A stretch of 64,000 bases of DNA from Methanocaldococcus lauensis (GCA_902827205.1 LR792634.1:124001-188000), one strand, 5' to 3'. Positions 1 through 10,333 are shown, counted from the first letter of the stretch. Numbers and translations are program-made. Notes: generated by a model not told the origin, from the sequence alone.

Positions 1-207
1 GTATTCCATTATTTGATTTAGTAGTGTAATTATTTCATTTAATGTTACTTTATCATAGACATCTAAATATACAATAGCCTCTGGTCGATTTTCAGCAATA
101 TCTTGTAATTTTCTTAAGGTAACTAACTTTGTTGCAGGAACTGTACTTCTTAATCCTGAAACTATACTCATTTTTTCTTCGTCAGTTAATGGGATTACTC
201 TAACCAT
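1..207 (-). CDS. Conserved hypothetical protein, N-terminal 69 residues only
   Basis: This is an open frame running off the left edge of the window; only the N-terminus is visible. It starts at an ATG at 207 and reads MVRVIPLTDEEK followed by an amphipathic helical stretch, with no stop before position 1. The pattern of short leucine-rich helices could fit a HEAT-like or other helical repeat protein, but I do not recognise the family. It is divergent from nothing nearby; the next gene is on the same strand about 70 bp upstream of it. Confidence 0.6.
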   Translation of the reverse strand, partial: MVRVIPLTDEEKMSIVSGLRSTVPATKLVTLRKLQDIAENRPEAIVYLDVYDKVTLNEIITLLNQIMEY

Positions 208-279
208 CTTCTCCACCACAAAACTTAATAATATAAAATATAAATTATATATATTTAAGATTTTATTTATTCTATTATA

Positions 280-765
280 TTACTTTTTTTGTATATATAG
301 CTTGTCATTTACCCAAAGATCTCCTAATGATTTAAGTTTAGGATAACAATATAAAACCCCAGTATTTAGATCCTTTTCAGATAAATTTAAAAGTCCAGAT
401 AACTCAGCATCTTTTCTTTTTATTTTAAACTTATAGTAAGGTTGTAGTCGTCCCCTTCCAGCATAGTAACAAATAATTTGTACCTCATCAACATCTGTAT
501 TTTTAAAAACATAGTAAGTTATTATTCCAATGTCCCTTTTACTATCTGCGTCTAAATCATAGCCATTATATTTAATATTTGTTTTTATTTGATATACTAT
601 TGCCGTTTTAACTCCATTTATAGTTCTATTCTCAATCTTTATTACATTGTAATTTTTATACAAAACGTCTGGATATTTTAGTGGGAACAAGATTACACAC
701 CCACACATTACTAATAAACTAGTTAATATTAAAATTATTATAGTTAATATTCTATATACCTTCAT
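280..765 (-). CDS. Putative lipoprotein or membrane-anchored protein, 161 aa
   Basis: I do not recognise this protein. The N-terminus (MKVYRIL) is followed by a hydrophobic segment of about 20 residues ending in MCGC, which resembles a lipobox with the last Cys as the lipidated residue, so the mature domain of about 130 residues probably faces outside. A TTG at 786 would add seven residues; the ATG at 765 is preferred because it puts a positively charged residue next to the hydrophobic core. The mature part is rich in Tyr and Lys and contains an acidic DADSKRD loop. It stands alone, facing away from the RNA ligase gene. Confidence 0.6.
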   Translation of the reverse strand: MKVYRILTIIILILTSLLVMCGCVILFPLKYPDVLYKNYNVIKIENRTINGVKTAIVYQIKTNIKYNGYDLDADSKRDIGIITYYVFKNTDVDEVQIICYYAGRGRLQPYYKFKIKRKDAELSGLLNLSEKDLNTGVLYCYPKLKSLGDLWVNDKLYIQKK

Positions 766-885
766 TTTAACCCCACTTACTATCAATATTATTTAAAGTA
801 TAACTATTTATTAAATTTTGTAATTTCCAGTTATAAATAGATTTACCTATGATTATTAAAATAGTAATGTAGGGAGCTGATATCT

Positions 886-2058
886 ATGCAAGTTACAACA
901 TACGACTTAAAAAAAATATCTGAAAAACTTAGATTATCTTTAAAAGATATAAATAAAGCATTTAAAAAGAAAATTTTAAGAGAAGGAGAATATAGAGATA
1001 CAAGAACACTATTATTTAAAAAGAACTTTAAACATATAGAAAAGGGGACTGTAATATTCTTAAACGAGAATCTTGATATAGTTAGAGGTTATCCTAAAAC
1101 TTATAGAGCTTTAACTCTCTATCCTACGATAAAAAAGCATTTTATAGATAAAGTAGTTATTGAGGAAAAATTAAATGGATATAATACAAGAATTGTGAAA
1201 ATAAATGATGATATTTATGCATTAACGAGGAGTGGATACATTTGCCCATTCACTACAAAAAAAGCTAAAAAACTATTAAATTTAGAGATTTTAGATGATT
1301 ATCCAAACTATATGTTATGTGGAGAGATGATTGGATTAAACAATCCCTACACTCCCTATTATTACGAAGAAGTTGATAGAGGTTATGAAAATTTAGGGTT
1401 TTACATTTTTGACATAAAAGAGAGAGAAACTAATAAATCTCTTCCAGTAAAAGATAGAATAGAGCTTTGTGAAAAATATAATCTACCCTATGTTAAGCCA
1501 TTAGCCATTGTAAATAAAGAAAAGGCAGATATTTACATAAAAGAGATTATTAAAGAGTTGGATAAAAAAGGGAGAGAAGGGGTAGTTTTAAAAGATCCAG
1601 ATATGGATGTTCCTCCTTTAAAATATACTACTCACTATACGCAATGTGAAGATTTAAAGTCAGCATTTACATTCTTCTTTGACTTGGGCGTTGATTTTAT
1701 ATTTAGCAGAATTGTAAGAGAAGGTTTTATGAGTTTTGAATTTAGAGAATCTATTGAAGAGAGAAAACAAAGGGCTAAAGACTTAGGAGAATCTATATTA
1801 CTCCCAATGATTGAAACTATTGAGAAAGTAGCAAGAGGAGAAAGAGTTTCAGAGGACTTTGAACTCATATTTGATAGTGAAGAAGATTTGGAGGAATTTT
1901 TAGAGTTTATGAGGAAGATGAAGATGGTTATAAAGATAAAAAATGTTAAAAAAATAAATACTGATGAGGGTTTAAAAATCAAAGTATTAATTGGTAAGAT
2001 ATACAATAAAACTAATGATAAAATTATTAGTTATTTAAATGGAACACTCTGGGAATGA
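886..2058 (+). CDS. ATP-dependent RNA ligase, archaeal Rnl3 (Pab1020/MthRnl) type
   Basis: The 390-residue protein belongs to the nucleotidyltransferase-superfamily RNA ligases of archaea, homodimeric enzymes that can circularise RNA in vitro. The nucleotidyl-lysine motif I is EKLNG with Lys at about residue 95, motif IIIa is FYIFDI at 172-177, motif IV is EGVVLKD at 231-237, and motif V follows around Lys246. A helical C-terminal domain of about 130 residues rich in Glu and Lys follows, as in the Pab1020 family. The start ATG has GGAGCTGAT upstream. The biological substrate is not established for the family; the gene is monocistronic here. Confidence 0.85.
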   Translation: MQVTTYDLKKISEKLRLSLKDINKAFKKKILREGEYRDTRTLLFKKNFKHIEKGTVIFLNENLDIVRGYPKTYRALTLYPTIKKHFIDKVVIEEKLNGYNTRIVKINDDIYALTRSGYICPFTTKKAKKLLNLEILDDYPNYMLCGEMIGLNNPYTPYYYEEVDRGYENLGFYIFDIKERETNKSLPVKDRIELCEKYNLPYVKPLAIVNKEKADIYIKEIIKELDKKGREGVVLKDPDMDVPPLKYTTHYTQCEDLKSAFTFFFDLGVDFIFSRIVREGFMSFEFRESIEERKQRAKDLGESILLPMIETIEKVARGERVSEDFELIFDSEEDLEEFLEFMRKMKMVIKIKNVKKINTDEGLKIKVLIGKIYNKTNDKIISYLNGTLWE

Positions 2059-2172
2059 TAACAATAATTAAAATCAAAAAAATAAAAAATCTTAAATACC
2101 CTAAGTTAAAGTTTAATTGTAATAATATTAAGTTTCTTTATATTATTGAGATAAAATAAAAAGGGGATATCT

Positions 2173-2949
2173 GTGAAGTTAAGCCTAAAGGAGGTTATAT
2201 TAAAAATTGTTTCTCCAATTTGTGCCATTATATTGTGGGAAATTTTGGCTATATATGTAAATAATCCTGTTATATTACCAAGAGTTGAAGATGTTGTTAA
2301 TGTTTTACTACACCCTTTTAATGGTATTTTGGGTACTGGTAGCTTAATAGAAAATACTATTGTTAGTATAAAGAGAGTTTTAAGTGGTTTTTTGTTAGCG
2401 TCAATTATCTCAATACCTTTGGGAATTCTTATGGGTTATTTTACATTAGTTAATAATTTATTAGATACTTTAATAGAACTGTTAAGACCAATTCCACCAT
2501 TGGCATGGGTTCCACTATCCTTGGCTTGGTTTGGACTTGGAGAAATGTCAATGATATTTATTATTTTTATAGGGGCATTTTTCCCAATACTTATAAATAC
2601 TATATCTGGAGTGAAAAGTGTTCCTAAACCGTTGATTGAAGCGGCTTTAACCTTAGGAGCCAAAGAAAAGGATATTTTGATAAAAGTTGTTATTCCTGCA
2701 TCTTCACCAAGTATTTTAACAGGTCTTAGAGTAGGGGCTGGAATTGCTTGGATGTGTGTCGTTGCCGCAGAGATGCTACCTTCAAGTAATGCTGGTTTAG
2801 GTTATCTAATTATGTATGCCTATTCTCTAAGTAGAATGGATGTAGTTATTGCTTGTATGATAATTATTGGATTAATTGGACTTATATTAGATAGAGGATT
2901 AAGATATATTGAAGATAAATACTTCGTTTGGAGAAAAATGATGAAATAA
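2173..2949 (+). CDS. ABC transporter permease, NitT/TauT/SsuC type
   Basis: The 258-residue integral membrane protein has about six hydrophobic segments and the EAA loop [12 protein letters not shown] that contacts the ATPase. It belongs to the permease family of nitrate, taurine, sulfonate and thiamine-precursor importers. The start is GTG at 2173 preceded by AAGGGGAT. The ATPase gene follows after 10 bp, so the two form an operon. No substrate-binding protein gene lies next to them, so the substrate cannot be inferred from the window and a solute receptor must come from elsewhere. Confidence 0.88.
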   Translation: MKLSLKEVILKIVSPICAIILWEILAIYVNNPVILPRVEDVVNVLLHPFNGILGTGSLIENTIVSIKRVLSGFLLASIISIPLGILMGYFTLVNNLLDTLIELLRPIPPLAWVPLSLAWFGLGEMSMIFIIFIGAFFPILINTISGVKSVPKPLIEAALTLGAKEKDILIKVVIPASSPSILTGLRVGAGIAWMCVVAAEMLPSSNAGLGYLIMYAYSLSRMDVVIACMIIIGLIGLILDRGLRYIEDKYFVWRKMMK

Positions 2950-2959
2950 AAGTGATAAA

Positions 2960-3739
2960 ATGAAAGTAAAGTTGAAAGTAGAAAATTTATCAAAAATTTT
3001 TGAATTTAATGGAAACTATGTTAAAGCTTTAGATAATATAAACTTAGAAGTTTATGAAAATGAATTTTTAACAGTTATGGGTCCAAGTGGTTGTGGAAAA
3101 ACTACCCTATTAAGGATTATTGCAGGATTAGATTATCCTACTGAAGGTAGAGTTTTATTAGATGGAAGAGAAGTAAAGGGGCCAGGAGCTGATAGAGGAG
3201 TTGTATTTCAGCAATATACATTAATGCCTTGGAGAACTGTATTAAAAAATGTTACATTTGGTTTGGAGTTGAAAGATATTCCAAAAAAAGAAAGGATAGA
3301 AATTGCTAAAAAATATATAAAACTTGTAGGATTGGAAGGTTTTGAAAATGCATATCCCTATCAACTAAGTGGTGGTATGCAACAGAGAGTGGCTATAGCA
3401 AGAACCTTAGCTAACGATCCAGAAATCGTTTTGATGGACGAGCCATTTGCGGCGTTAGATGCACAAACAAGAAATATTTTGCAAAATGAGTTATTAAAAA
3501 TATGGCAAAAACAGAAAAAGACTGTATTTTTTGTAACACCTAGTATAGATGAAGCAGTGTATCTTTCAGATAGAGTTGTAGTTTTAACAGCGAGACCTGG
3601 AAGAATAAAAGAAATAATTAAAATTGACTTAGAAAGACCAAGAGATAGAACGAGTATTGAATTCCTCGAATATAGAAAAAAGATCTTAGAGATATTAAAA
3701 GATGAAGTTCTAAAAACATTAAAACTTAAAAATATTTAA
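2960..3739 (+). CDS. ABC transporter ATP-binding protein, SsuB/TauB type, with an altered H-loop
   Basis: This 259-residue ATPase partners the permease just upstream. Walker A is GPSGCGKTT at 41-49, the Q-loop is FQQ near 83-85, the signature is LSGGMQQ at 136-142 and Walker B is IVLMDE at 156-161. The switch region reads [10 protein letters not shown] at about 190-199, where the family normally has FVTHSIDEAV or FVTHDIDEAV, so the H-loop histidine is a proline (codon cct). A single base change from cat would explain it. Everything else is intact and the frame is full length. Confidence 0.9.
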   Translation: MKVKLKVENLSKIFEFNGNYVKALDNINLEVYENEFLTVMGPSGCGKTTLLRIIAGLDYPTEGRVLLDGREVKGPGADRGVVFQQYTLMPWRTVLKNVTFGLELKDIPKKERIEIAKKYIKLVGLEGFENAYPYQLSGGMQQRVAIARTLANDPEIVLMDEPFAALDAQTRNILQNELLKIWQKQKKTVFFVTPSIDEAVYLSDRVVVLTARPGRIKEIIKIDLERPRDRTSIEFLEYRKKILEILKDEVLKTLKLKNI

Positions 3740-3743
3740 AAAA

Positions 3744-4562
3744 TTATAAAGTTCTTATTGGAATTCCTCGATCTATACAATATTTTTTTATTTCCTCTAT
3801 TGTATATTCCCTATAGTGTAATATTCCAGCCATTAGTGCGGCATCTGCCATTCCATAGACAAATGCCTCATAGATATGTTCTGGTTTTCCTGCTCCTCCT
3901 GAAGCTATAACTGGAATTTTAACGCTTTTAGATATTTCTCTTGTTAATATTAAATCATAGCCACTTTTTGTTCCATCCTTGTCAATACTCGTCAATAATA
4001 TTTCTCCAGCCCCCAGTTCCTCAACTTTTTTAGCCCACTCAATTGCATCTATTCCTGTCTCTTTCTTACCTCCATATATATAAACTTCAAACCAGCAGTA
4101 GCCATCTTCAACTTTAACTACATTTTTATTAATTTTATTTATTTCATCTTCATTGACATAATGTCTTTTTGCATCAATTGCTACAACAACACATTGAGAG
4201 CCAAATATTTCACTCGCTTCTTTAATTAGATTAGGATTTTTTACTGCCGCTGTGTTTATTGAAACTTTATCTGCCCCAGCCCTTAAAATTTTTCTAAAAT
4301 CATCAATTGATTTAATTCCACCCCCAACAGTTAAGGGAATAAATACTTTTTCAGCTGTTCTCTCTACAACATCAATAATTATATCTCTTTTCTCAGCTGA
4401 TGCAGTAATATCTAAAAACACTAACTCATCAGCTCCCTCCTTATCATAATATTGAGCTAATTCAACAGGATCCCCAGCGTCTTTTAAATTTAAAAATTTA
4501 GTTCCTTTAACTACTCTTCCATCTTTAATATCTAAACAAGGAATTATTCTTTTTGTTAGCAT
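3744..4562 (-). CDS. hisF: Imidazole glycerol phosphate synthase subunit HisF
   Basis: The 272-residue (beta-alpha)8 barrel is the cyclase subunit of IGP synthase in histidine biosynthesis; it uses ammonia from HisH to convert PRFAR to IGP and AICAR. The two catalytic aspartates are visible in [10 protein letters not shown] (Asp11) and VVAIDAKR (about Asp130), and the phosphate-binding half-barrel repeats TVGGGI and ASGGAG are present. It is somewhat longer than the usual 250 residues because of a loop after AIDAKR. It converges with the ABC transporter operon and is not linked to other his genes apart from distant hisI and hisB in this window. Confidence 0.95.
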   Translation of the reverse strand: MLTKRIIPCLDIKDGRVVKGTKFLNLKDAGDPVELAQYYDKEGADELVFLDITASAEKRDIIIDVVERTAEKVFIPLTVGGGIKSIDDFRKILRAGADKVSINTAAVKNPNLIKEASEIFGSQCVVVAIDAKRHYVNEDEINKINKNVVKVEDGYCWFEVYIYGGKKETGIDAIEWAKKVEELGAGEILLTSIDKDGTKSGYDLILTREISKSVKIPVIASGGAGKPEHIYEAFVYGMADAALMAGILHYREYTIEEIKKYCIDRGIPIRTL

Positions 4563-4574
4563 TATTATCCCTTA

Positions 4575-5360
4575 TTATAATTCTTCATTTTTTCTAAGTT
4601 CTTCTTCAGTAGTAATTCCAGAAAGTGTTTTTACTACCTTTAAAGCTCTTAATGAGGCTAAATCTTTCTCTAAATATATATTTGCTATATCGTGGGTAAT
4701 ATTTATTAACTCCTTTGAAAATTTTGTTTTAATTTTCGTAATTGGCATACTCTCTGACCACTGTCTTTCTACATTGGGGTCATAGGATAAAACTCCAATT
4801 ATATCGTCAGATATTTCGCTAAGATCTGTAAGTCCTCTATACTTATTAATTAATATTCCAGTAAGTCCTATACCAAAGTCTTTTAAAAGGTCTATGGTTT
4901 TTAGTGAATTTACAATCGATGGAATACTATCTTCTCCAACCACAATTACTTTATTAACTAAGTTTTCTTCACTACCATAAGCTAAAAGAAGACTACCTTC
5001 AGGAATATTTGGTGGAAAATCATAAACAATAACATCATATTCTTCAGCTAACACTTCAACTAATTTTATAAATTTTTCAATGTCTGTTTTGTATCCAAAA
5101 ACATCAGAAGTCACTCCCGTTGGTATAATTGCTAAGTCTTCATAATTATAAATTATATCCTCTATGGCTGAATTTCCTGCCAAGTATGTATTTAAGTTGT
5201 GGTCTATATCTTCAAGACCAAATACTAAGGATATAGTCCCTCCATATAAATCGCAATCTATTAGTATAGTTTTAACTGACTGACTGAGAATGTAAGCAAA
5301 ATTAGCGGCAATTGTTGTTTTTCCTGTTCCTCCTTGAATATTATAAAATCCTACTTTCAT
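4575..5360 (-). CDS. MinD/ParA-family P-loop ATPase
   Basis: The 261-residue protein has the fold signature of SIMIBI-class MinD/ParA ATPases: a P-loop QGGTGKTT at 9-16, the TILIDCDLYGG switch I region and the VYDFPPN switch II region. The deviant Walker A motif of this family is KGGxGKTT; here the first Lys is Gln9, so the intermonomer signature lysine is absent. No C-terminal amphipathic membrane-targeting helix typical of bacterial MinD is evident. It lies 23 bp downstream of the large secreted protein gene on the same strand, so co-expression is likely, but the cargo is unknown. Confidence 0.75.
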   Translation of the reverse strand: MKVGFYNIQGGTGKTTIAANFAYILSQSVKTILIDCDLYGGTISLVFGLEDIDHNLNTYLAGNSAIEDIIYNYEDLAIIPTGVTSDVFGYKTDIEKFIKLVEVLAEEYDVIVYDFPPNIPEGSLLLAYGSEENLVNKVIVVGEDSIPSIVNSLKTIDLLKDFGIGLTGILINKYRGLTDLSEISDDIIGVLSYDPNVERQWSESMPITKIKTKFSKELINITHDIANIYLEKDLASLRALKVVKTLSGITTEEELRKNEEL

Positions 5361-5383
5361 TTTATCACCAAAATTAAAAATAT

Positions 5384-7516
5384 TTAATTTAAAGGAATAT
5401 CACTTGGTGGATTCACGATTATATACTTATTATGTTCTTTATCTAACTCTTCAAAAATATAACTTTCATTTATTGTGAAATTCTTCTTATAAATTGTAAC
5501 TTTTATTTCTTTATTGTCTTTAATTATTAAATCTGTTCCATTATAGTATATGCTGTTATTTACATATTTACTTAACCATTTTGCTAAATCTTCAAACGAA
5601 ACTATATCAGTTCCGTTTTCTTTTAGATTTAAAAGTAAGTTAGTGTTATAGTTTCTAATATCTGCAACATAAACTCCAAAGTTTTCCTCTTTTGGAGGTA
5701 TATATAGTGTTGAGACAACATTTATTCCATAAATCTCTTTTAGAGGTGTTGGAATCTTAATTATTGGAATTCCATTTTCTATATAAAACCCTTTTTCTCC
5801 AGGAATTACTAAGTATTTTACTTTGTCTTTTATGTCTAATTTCCAGTCAATATCCTCATTTTCTTTCCCTAAAATTGCATCTACTAAGTAATTATCTGAA
5901 CTTTCTAAGAATAATCCATCACAACCACTTGCAAGAGCATAGGCGTAATTTTTTACAAACCAATGATTGAAATATTTATATTTTTCCCACATTTCACTAT
6001 CTTCTTCAGGAGAAACAGGCTCTCCTTCATAATACCATTTTGATGTCTCTTTAGCATTACCATCCCAATATGGCTCGCCGTTGTCTAAATGATAGTAGTA
6101 GTTCTCACTATTAGGACCCTCTTCCCAATAACCATAATCTTCTGTTCCTTTATAACTTATTACTTTTGGATAATAACCACCAATTGGGTCATTTTGGAAA
6201 GTTTCTGGGGCTTTATCAACATAAATTAAAGGATAATAACTTAAAGCCAATATATCAAATTTAAAGTCCTCTGTAGTTTTTAAAAAACTACTCAATTTTT
6301 CAGGATTAAAGTAGATATGAGTGTAGTTTGTATAAAACTTTTTAAACCAATAATCTTTATATAGATATTCCAATTCATCTTCACTAACATCAGATTTTTG
6401 AACGAGTTTTATTCCTTCATTACCCGTTACTATATAACTTACATTTATTCCTACGAGTCTTAAAGAATTTATATGATTTAATTTTTTGTAAATAATCTCA
6501 TCGTCTAACATATCAACTTTAATCTTTCTTTTTGCGACATCTATTGCGTAATCTCCATTTTCATCTGGAATTATTTTATCTATAGCAACGCCTGTAGCAA
6601 GTATATTCTTATAGTATGGAGGAACTTTATTTATATATGCAAATACTCCCCCATTATTTGCTATATACTTTCCAATAATCTTAAGGGTTTTCTTATCATT
6701 TAATGTTGTAGGATATAGGAAGAGAAGTTTATTTTTCTTAAGTTCATAAACTCCATCATTTACTTTTTTATAGTTAATTTTGTAGATTGGAATTTCTTTA
6801 ACATCAACTGGGGGATTAAATATAATTGCTCCATCTTTAGTAGTAACAACATACTTTTTTGGATAAATTATAAAATTACTGTTGTTGTCAATGAATACAT
6901 AGCCATAATAATCTGGAATACACTTTTGTGGGTAAGTATATGTATATTCGTATCTATATTCATCTTCTGGTTCTTTTGGTGGGTTATAGTAGATTACTCC
7001 ATTCATTCCTTCAACGATGTATTTTTTTGGATATAAGATAAAGGTAGCATTTTTTATTAAAACATAACCATCATAGTTAGGGATTTCTGAAGAATTTGGA
7101 ACTTTTACTTTATAGGGTTTTACAAATTCATATTTGCTATAATTTTCTTCTTTTGGGGGGTAATACACTAAACTTCCATTTTCTCTATAAACACTGTATT
7201 TTGGATATACTATAATAACTCCATTGTTACTAACATATGTGTAATTTCCATAATCTGGGATTTTTGATGGAGTATATTTTTTTATTCCTAAATAATACAA
7301 AATATTTTTATTAATTGTATCATTGTCTAAACAAAATATGGTTAATGAATTATTATCATTTAAAAGATATTTAATCTCTTCAACACTTTTAATTTCTGAT
7401 AAAGGAACAAAATTTATGGGAATAGAACTTGCATACTTATATTCAACCTCTGAAGGATAAACAGATGTAACTATTGGGAGAGCCATTAAAATTAAGATTA
7501 TAGCAACTTTTTTCAT
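5384..7516 (-). CDS. Large secreted protein with tandem YPKKY repeats, 710 aa
   Basis: I do not recognise a family. The start is the ATG at 7516, with GGTGAATAGT upstream. A signal peptide ([21 protein letters not shown]) is clear and there is no C-terminal membrane anchor. Residues of about 85 to 265 hold three tandem copies of a unit of about 50 residues with the pattern IPxYxGYVxI, then YPKKYxV, then GxIxYxPPKE; a fourth, diverged unit may follow. The protein is rich in Tyr, Asn and Pro and has many N-x-S/T sequons, fitting an exported glycoprotein. The middle region (about 400-560) is Trp/Tyr-rich. It sits between mptD (5 bp upstream) and the MinD-like ATPase. Confidence 0.8.
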   Translation of the reverse strand: MKKVAIILILMALPIVTSVYPSEVEYKYASSIPINFVPLSEIKSVEEIKYLLNDNNSLTIFCLDNDTINKNILYYLGIKKYTPSKIPDYGNYTYVSNNGVIIVYPKYSVYRENGSLVYYPPKEENYSKYEFVKPYKVKVPNSSEIPNYDGYVLIKNATFILYPKKYIVEGMNGVIYYNPPKEPEDEYRYEYTYTYPQKCIPDYYGYVFIDNNSNFIIYPKKYVVTTKDGAIIFNPPVDVKEIPIYKINYKKVNDGVYELKKNKLLFLYPTTLNDKKTLKIIGKYIANNGGVFAYINKVPPYYKNILATGVAIDKIIPDENGDYAIDVAKRKIKVDMLDDEIIYKKLNHINSLRLVGINVSYIVTGNEGIKLVQKSDVSEDELEYLYKDYWFKKFYTNYTHIYFNPEKLSSFLKTTEDFKFDILALSYYPLIYVDKAPETFQNDPIGGYYPKVISYKGTEDYGYWEEGPNSENYYYHLDNGEPYWDGNAKETSKWYYEGEPVSPEEDSEMWEKYKYFNHWFVKNYAYALASGCDGLFLESSDNYLVDAILGKENEDIDWKLDIKDKVKYLVIPGEKGFYIENGIPIIKIPTPLKEIYGINVVSTLYIPPKEENFGVYVADIRNYNTNLLLNLKENGTDIVSFEDLAKWLSKYVNNSIYYNGTDLIIKDNKEIKVTIYKKNFTINESYIFEELDKEHNKYIIVNPPSDIPLN

Positions 7517-7521
7517 ACTAT

Positions 7522-7899
7522 TCACCTGTCATATTCTTCTTTAAAATCTTTTACATACATTAAAGGATAGTCAATTTCTGGGATATATTCAAGTTTTAAG
7601 TGAGCAATAGTATTATTTACTTTAATTTTTAAATCTACATTTAACATTTTCCCATCTAATGAAACATATTTCTCTTCTACATTTTTAATCTTTACCTTTA
7701 TGTCATATACAAAAGGTTGATTTTTCATAGATTCCTCTATAGCCCTCTCTAATAATTCTTTATTTTTTTTACTTACAGGAGTTCCAACAAATTGGTGAAA
7801 TAACGCCCCAAGAGTAATACCTCCTTCAAATACTGCCCTCTCTCTATCTGATAAATTTTTAAAATATTTTTCAAATATTTTACTATTTTCAACTCTCAT
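7522..7899 (-). CDS. mptD: Dihydroneopterin aldolase MptD
   Basis: The 125-residue protein matches the archaeal COG2098 family, shown for the M. jannaschii member to be the 7,8-dihydroneopterin aldolase of the methanopterin pathway. The characteristic N-terminal stretch [17 protein letters not shown] and the C-terminal beta-strands ending in YPLMYVKDF are present. It makes 6-hydroxymethyl-dihydropterin, a precursor of tetrahydromethanopterin. The start ATG lies just past the nadA stop, so nadA and mptD are translationally close, and the secreted protein gene begins 5 bp after its stop. Confidence 0.88.
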   Translation of the reverse strand: MRVENSKIFEKYFKNLSDRERAVFEGGITLGALFHQFVGTPVSKKNKELLERAIEESMKNQPFVYDIKVKIKNVEEKYVSLDGKMLNVDLKIKVNNTIAHLKLEYIPEIDYPLMYVKDFKEEYDR

Positions 7900-7900
7900 T

Positions 7901-8836
7901 TTATCCCTTAATACTTAACATTCTCTCAATTGCTACTTTTGCCCTCTTTATAATATCTTTATCTAATTTTATTTCATATATTTCCTCTAATAAACTTTTT
8001 TCTATCTTTTGTAGGGTTATTTTTTTCATCTCATTACATATAGCATCCTCTCTTAAAGGAATTAACACTTTCTTTTCTCCAATTTTTTCAAGTTCGAGTT
8101 CAATTCTATCTATCATCCCTACCTCAGTTCCAATTATAAACTCTTTTTCGTTAGAACTTATAATGATTCTTAACATACCGCTTGTACTTGCAATATAATC
8201 TGCGTTATCTTGCAATTCAGGATTACATTCTGGATGAATTAAAACAATAGCATTTGGATATTTTTCTTTAACTCTCTTTAAGTCTTCAAGAGTAAATTTT
8301 TTATGAACATAGCATCCCCCACCTATTGGGATAGGAATGATTTTTTTATCAGTTCTCTTTTGAACATAGTATGCTAAGTTGTTATCTGGCCCGAATAAAA
8401 CAGTTTCTGCATCTAAGGAATTAACTACTTTGTCTGCATTTGCTGAAGTACATGTAATATCTGCCAACGCCTTAGTTTCAGCGGTAGTATTTACATAAAC
8501 AACTAATGGAGCATCTGGATACTTTTCTCTATACTCTTTTATGATGTCAGGAGGTAGTTGATGAGCCATTGGGCATTGAGTTCCTTCAATTTCTGGCATT
8601 AAAACTTTCTTATCAGGATTTAATATTTTTGCAGTTTCAGCCATAAAATCTACGCCACAAAAGACAATAATATCTGCATCTGTTTCTTTAGCTTTAATAC
8701 ATAACTCTAAAGAATCTCCTAAAAAATCTGCTATTTTTTGAATATCTTTTGGTTGATAATTGTGAGCCAATATTATGGCATTTTTTTCCTCTTTTAATTT
8801 ATTTATGTTTTTTATAATCTCTTCTTTATCTTTCAT
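7901..8836 (-). CDS. nadA: Quinolinate synthase
   Basis: The 311-residue enzyme condenses iminoaspartate with dihydroxyacetone phosphate to quinolinate in NAD biosynthesis and carries an oxygen-sensitive [4Fe-4S] cluster. Cys88 in GTQCPM, Cys204 in HPEC and Cys267 in DAICNEM fit the three cluster ligands. Motifs AHNYQPKDIQ (24-33), YVNTTAETKA (114-123) and TSANADKVV are intact. It has no partner nadB or nadC in the window. It begins an apparent minus-strand operon with mptD and the secreted protein. Confidence 0.95.
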   Translation of the reverse strand: MKDKEEIIKNINKLKEEKNAIILAHNYQPKDIQKIADFLGDSLELCIKAKETDADIIVFCGVDFMAETAKILNPDKKVLMPEIEGTQCPMAHQLPPDIIKEYREKYPDAPLVVYVNTTAETKALADITCTSANADKVVNSLDAETVLFGPDNNLAYYVQKRTDKKIIPIPIGGGCYVHKKFTLEDLKRVKEKYPNAIVLIHPECNPELQDNADYIASTSGMLRIIISSNEKEFIIGTEVGMIDRIELELEKIGEKKVLIPLREDAICNEMKKITLQKIEKSLLEEIYEIKLDKDIIKRAKVAIERMLSIKG

Positions 8837-8860
8837 AATCTCCCTCTTTATATTATTAAA

Positions 8861-9763
8861 TTATATTCTAAATCCATTTTTCTTTAATCTTTCGATAACC
8901 ATATCCCAAGTTGGTAAATTCGTTTGGCAACCTTTTGCCTCAACTACAAAGGAGGCAGTTGCTGAAGCAATTAAACCACATTTTTCTAAATCATATCCTT
9001 TAATGTATGCAGATAAAAATCCTGCTCTATAACTGTCTCCTGCTCCTGTAGGATCTACAACCTTCTCTGCCTTAATGCAAGGAATCTCTATTTTTTTATC
9101 TTTTGTATATATTACACTACCCTTAGAGCCTTTAGTAACTATGAGAATATCTACTCTTTCCAAATAATTTTCAATGTCAAAGTTTAATAACTTAGATGCT
9201 TTTTCAAATTCATACTTATTCATAAACAAAAAGTTTGTATGTTCAATAATTTCTAATAAACTTTCTTTTGAATATAGTGGTAGATCTTGACCAGGGTCAA
9301 AAGAAATTAAATTATTTCCATAAGCCTTTTTAGCACATCTTAAATTAAAATCAGGGTCCCCTGTAGCGATATGAACTATTTCTGTATTGAATTTAGGAGG
9401 ATCTATCTCCTTATAATGCTTAGCCGCTCCCCATAAAAAGAAAGTAATTTGATTATTATCTTTATCTGTAAATATCCACGCTTTTGGAGTTTCTTCCTCA
9501 TCAGAGTAGTAAAGTTTTGAAATATTTATCTTTAAATTCTTTAAATATCTTTCATACCCACTATTTTTAAAATCATATCCTACACAGGATAAAAGTTCAG
9601 AATCTACTCCAAGTTTTTTTATACCTACCGCAGTATTTGCCGCCGCTCCTCCATAGTATTTTCTCGCAGAGGGTATTTGAACTGATGTATTGGGCTCTGG
9701 AAATTTTTTTACATTAAATATATAGTCAAGGGCTGTATGACCAACACAAGTAATTTTTTCCAT
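8861..9763 (-). CDS. PfkB-family nucleoside kinase
   Basis: The 300-residue protein is a ribokinase-family sugar or nucleoside kinase, most like the M. jannaschii nucleoside kinase of broad specificity (MJ0406). The substrate-binding motif YYGGAAANTA lies at 36-45 and the catalytic motif DPTGAGDS at 237-244 with Asp243 as the base. The start ATG has GGTGATAAA upstream. It is separated by 24 bp from nadA on the same strand and diverges from the DUF2111 gene across a 155-bp spacer with TATA-like sequences. Confidence 0.87.
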   Translation of the reverse strand: MEKITCVGHTALDYIFNVKKFPEPNTSVQIPSARKYYGGAAANTAVGIKKLGVDSELLSCVGYDFKNSGYERYLKNLKINISKLYYSDEEETPKAWIFTDKDNNQITFFLWGAAKHYKEIDPPKFNTEIVHIATGDPDFNLRCAKKAYGNNLISFDPGQDLPLYSKESLLEIIEHTNFLFMNKYEFEKASKLLNFDIENYLERVDILIVTKGSKGSVIYTKDKKIEIPCIKAEKVVDPTGAGDSYRAGFLSAYIKGYDLEKCGLIASATASFVVEAKGCQTNLPTWDMVIERLKKNGFRI

Positions 9764-9918
9764 TTTATCACCAACTAAAAATTGACAAAAGTAAAATTAT
9801 AAAAAGATTTATATATTTTAACTGGAAAATGTAAAAATGTAATAAAGTTAATTTAATATTTTAGTAGAAACATACTATTACTTAAATGTTTAACTTAAAA
9901 TTATATAGGGGAGATATT

Positions 9919-10308
9919 ATGATATGCATATCTGAAAATTCTGAAGCAAAGGATTTAATTCCAATAGCCAAATCTATTCATATGTTAGTAAATAAACTTC
10001 CAGTAGCTATGAGGAGTAAAAATAAACCAGGGGTTAGGTTAGAAAAAGGGGAAGTTGTAGATACAAACTATGAAGGATATGTTTTAAAGGTAGCAATTGA
10101 AAAAGAGGATGTTATTAAAGCTACACCTATTTTAGGACCTTATGCTGGCTTACCAGTTATAGTAACCCCTATAAAGGATAATGAAAATAATATAGTTGGT
10201 GCAGTAGGAGTTGTAGATATAACAGCAGGAATATTTGAAGATATATTAACCATTGCAAGAAGACCTGAGCTATATAAATTCTTACCAGAAGATGCATTTC
10301 CAAAATAA
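9919..10308 (+). CDS. DUF2111 family protein, methanogen-conserved
   Basis: The 129-residue protein starts at ATG 9919, chosen over an upstream ATG at 9886 because GGGGAGAT lies just before it. It resembles the DUF2111 family of methanogens, small soluble proteins with a beta-rich fold and the conserved core ILGPYAGLPVIVTPI and VGAVGVVDITAG. No biochemical role is established. It is followed after 25 bp by methanogenesis marker 5 and the small cysteine protein, which suggests a shared role in a methanogen-specific process. Confidence 0.75.
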   Translation: MICISENSEAKDLIPIAKSIHMLVNKLPVAMRSKNKPGVRLEKGEVVDTNYEGYVLKVAIEKEDVIKATPILGPYAGLPVIVTPIKDNENNIVGAVGVVDITAGIFEDILTIARRPELYKFLPEDAFPK

Positions 10309-10333
10309 ATTAATAAAATTTTAAGGTGATGTA

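Noticed and set aside
3529-3560. Frameshift as the reason for the odd H-loop in the ABC ATPase
   Set aside because: The reading frame before and after the proline codon is correct for the family, so only a substitution is involved.
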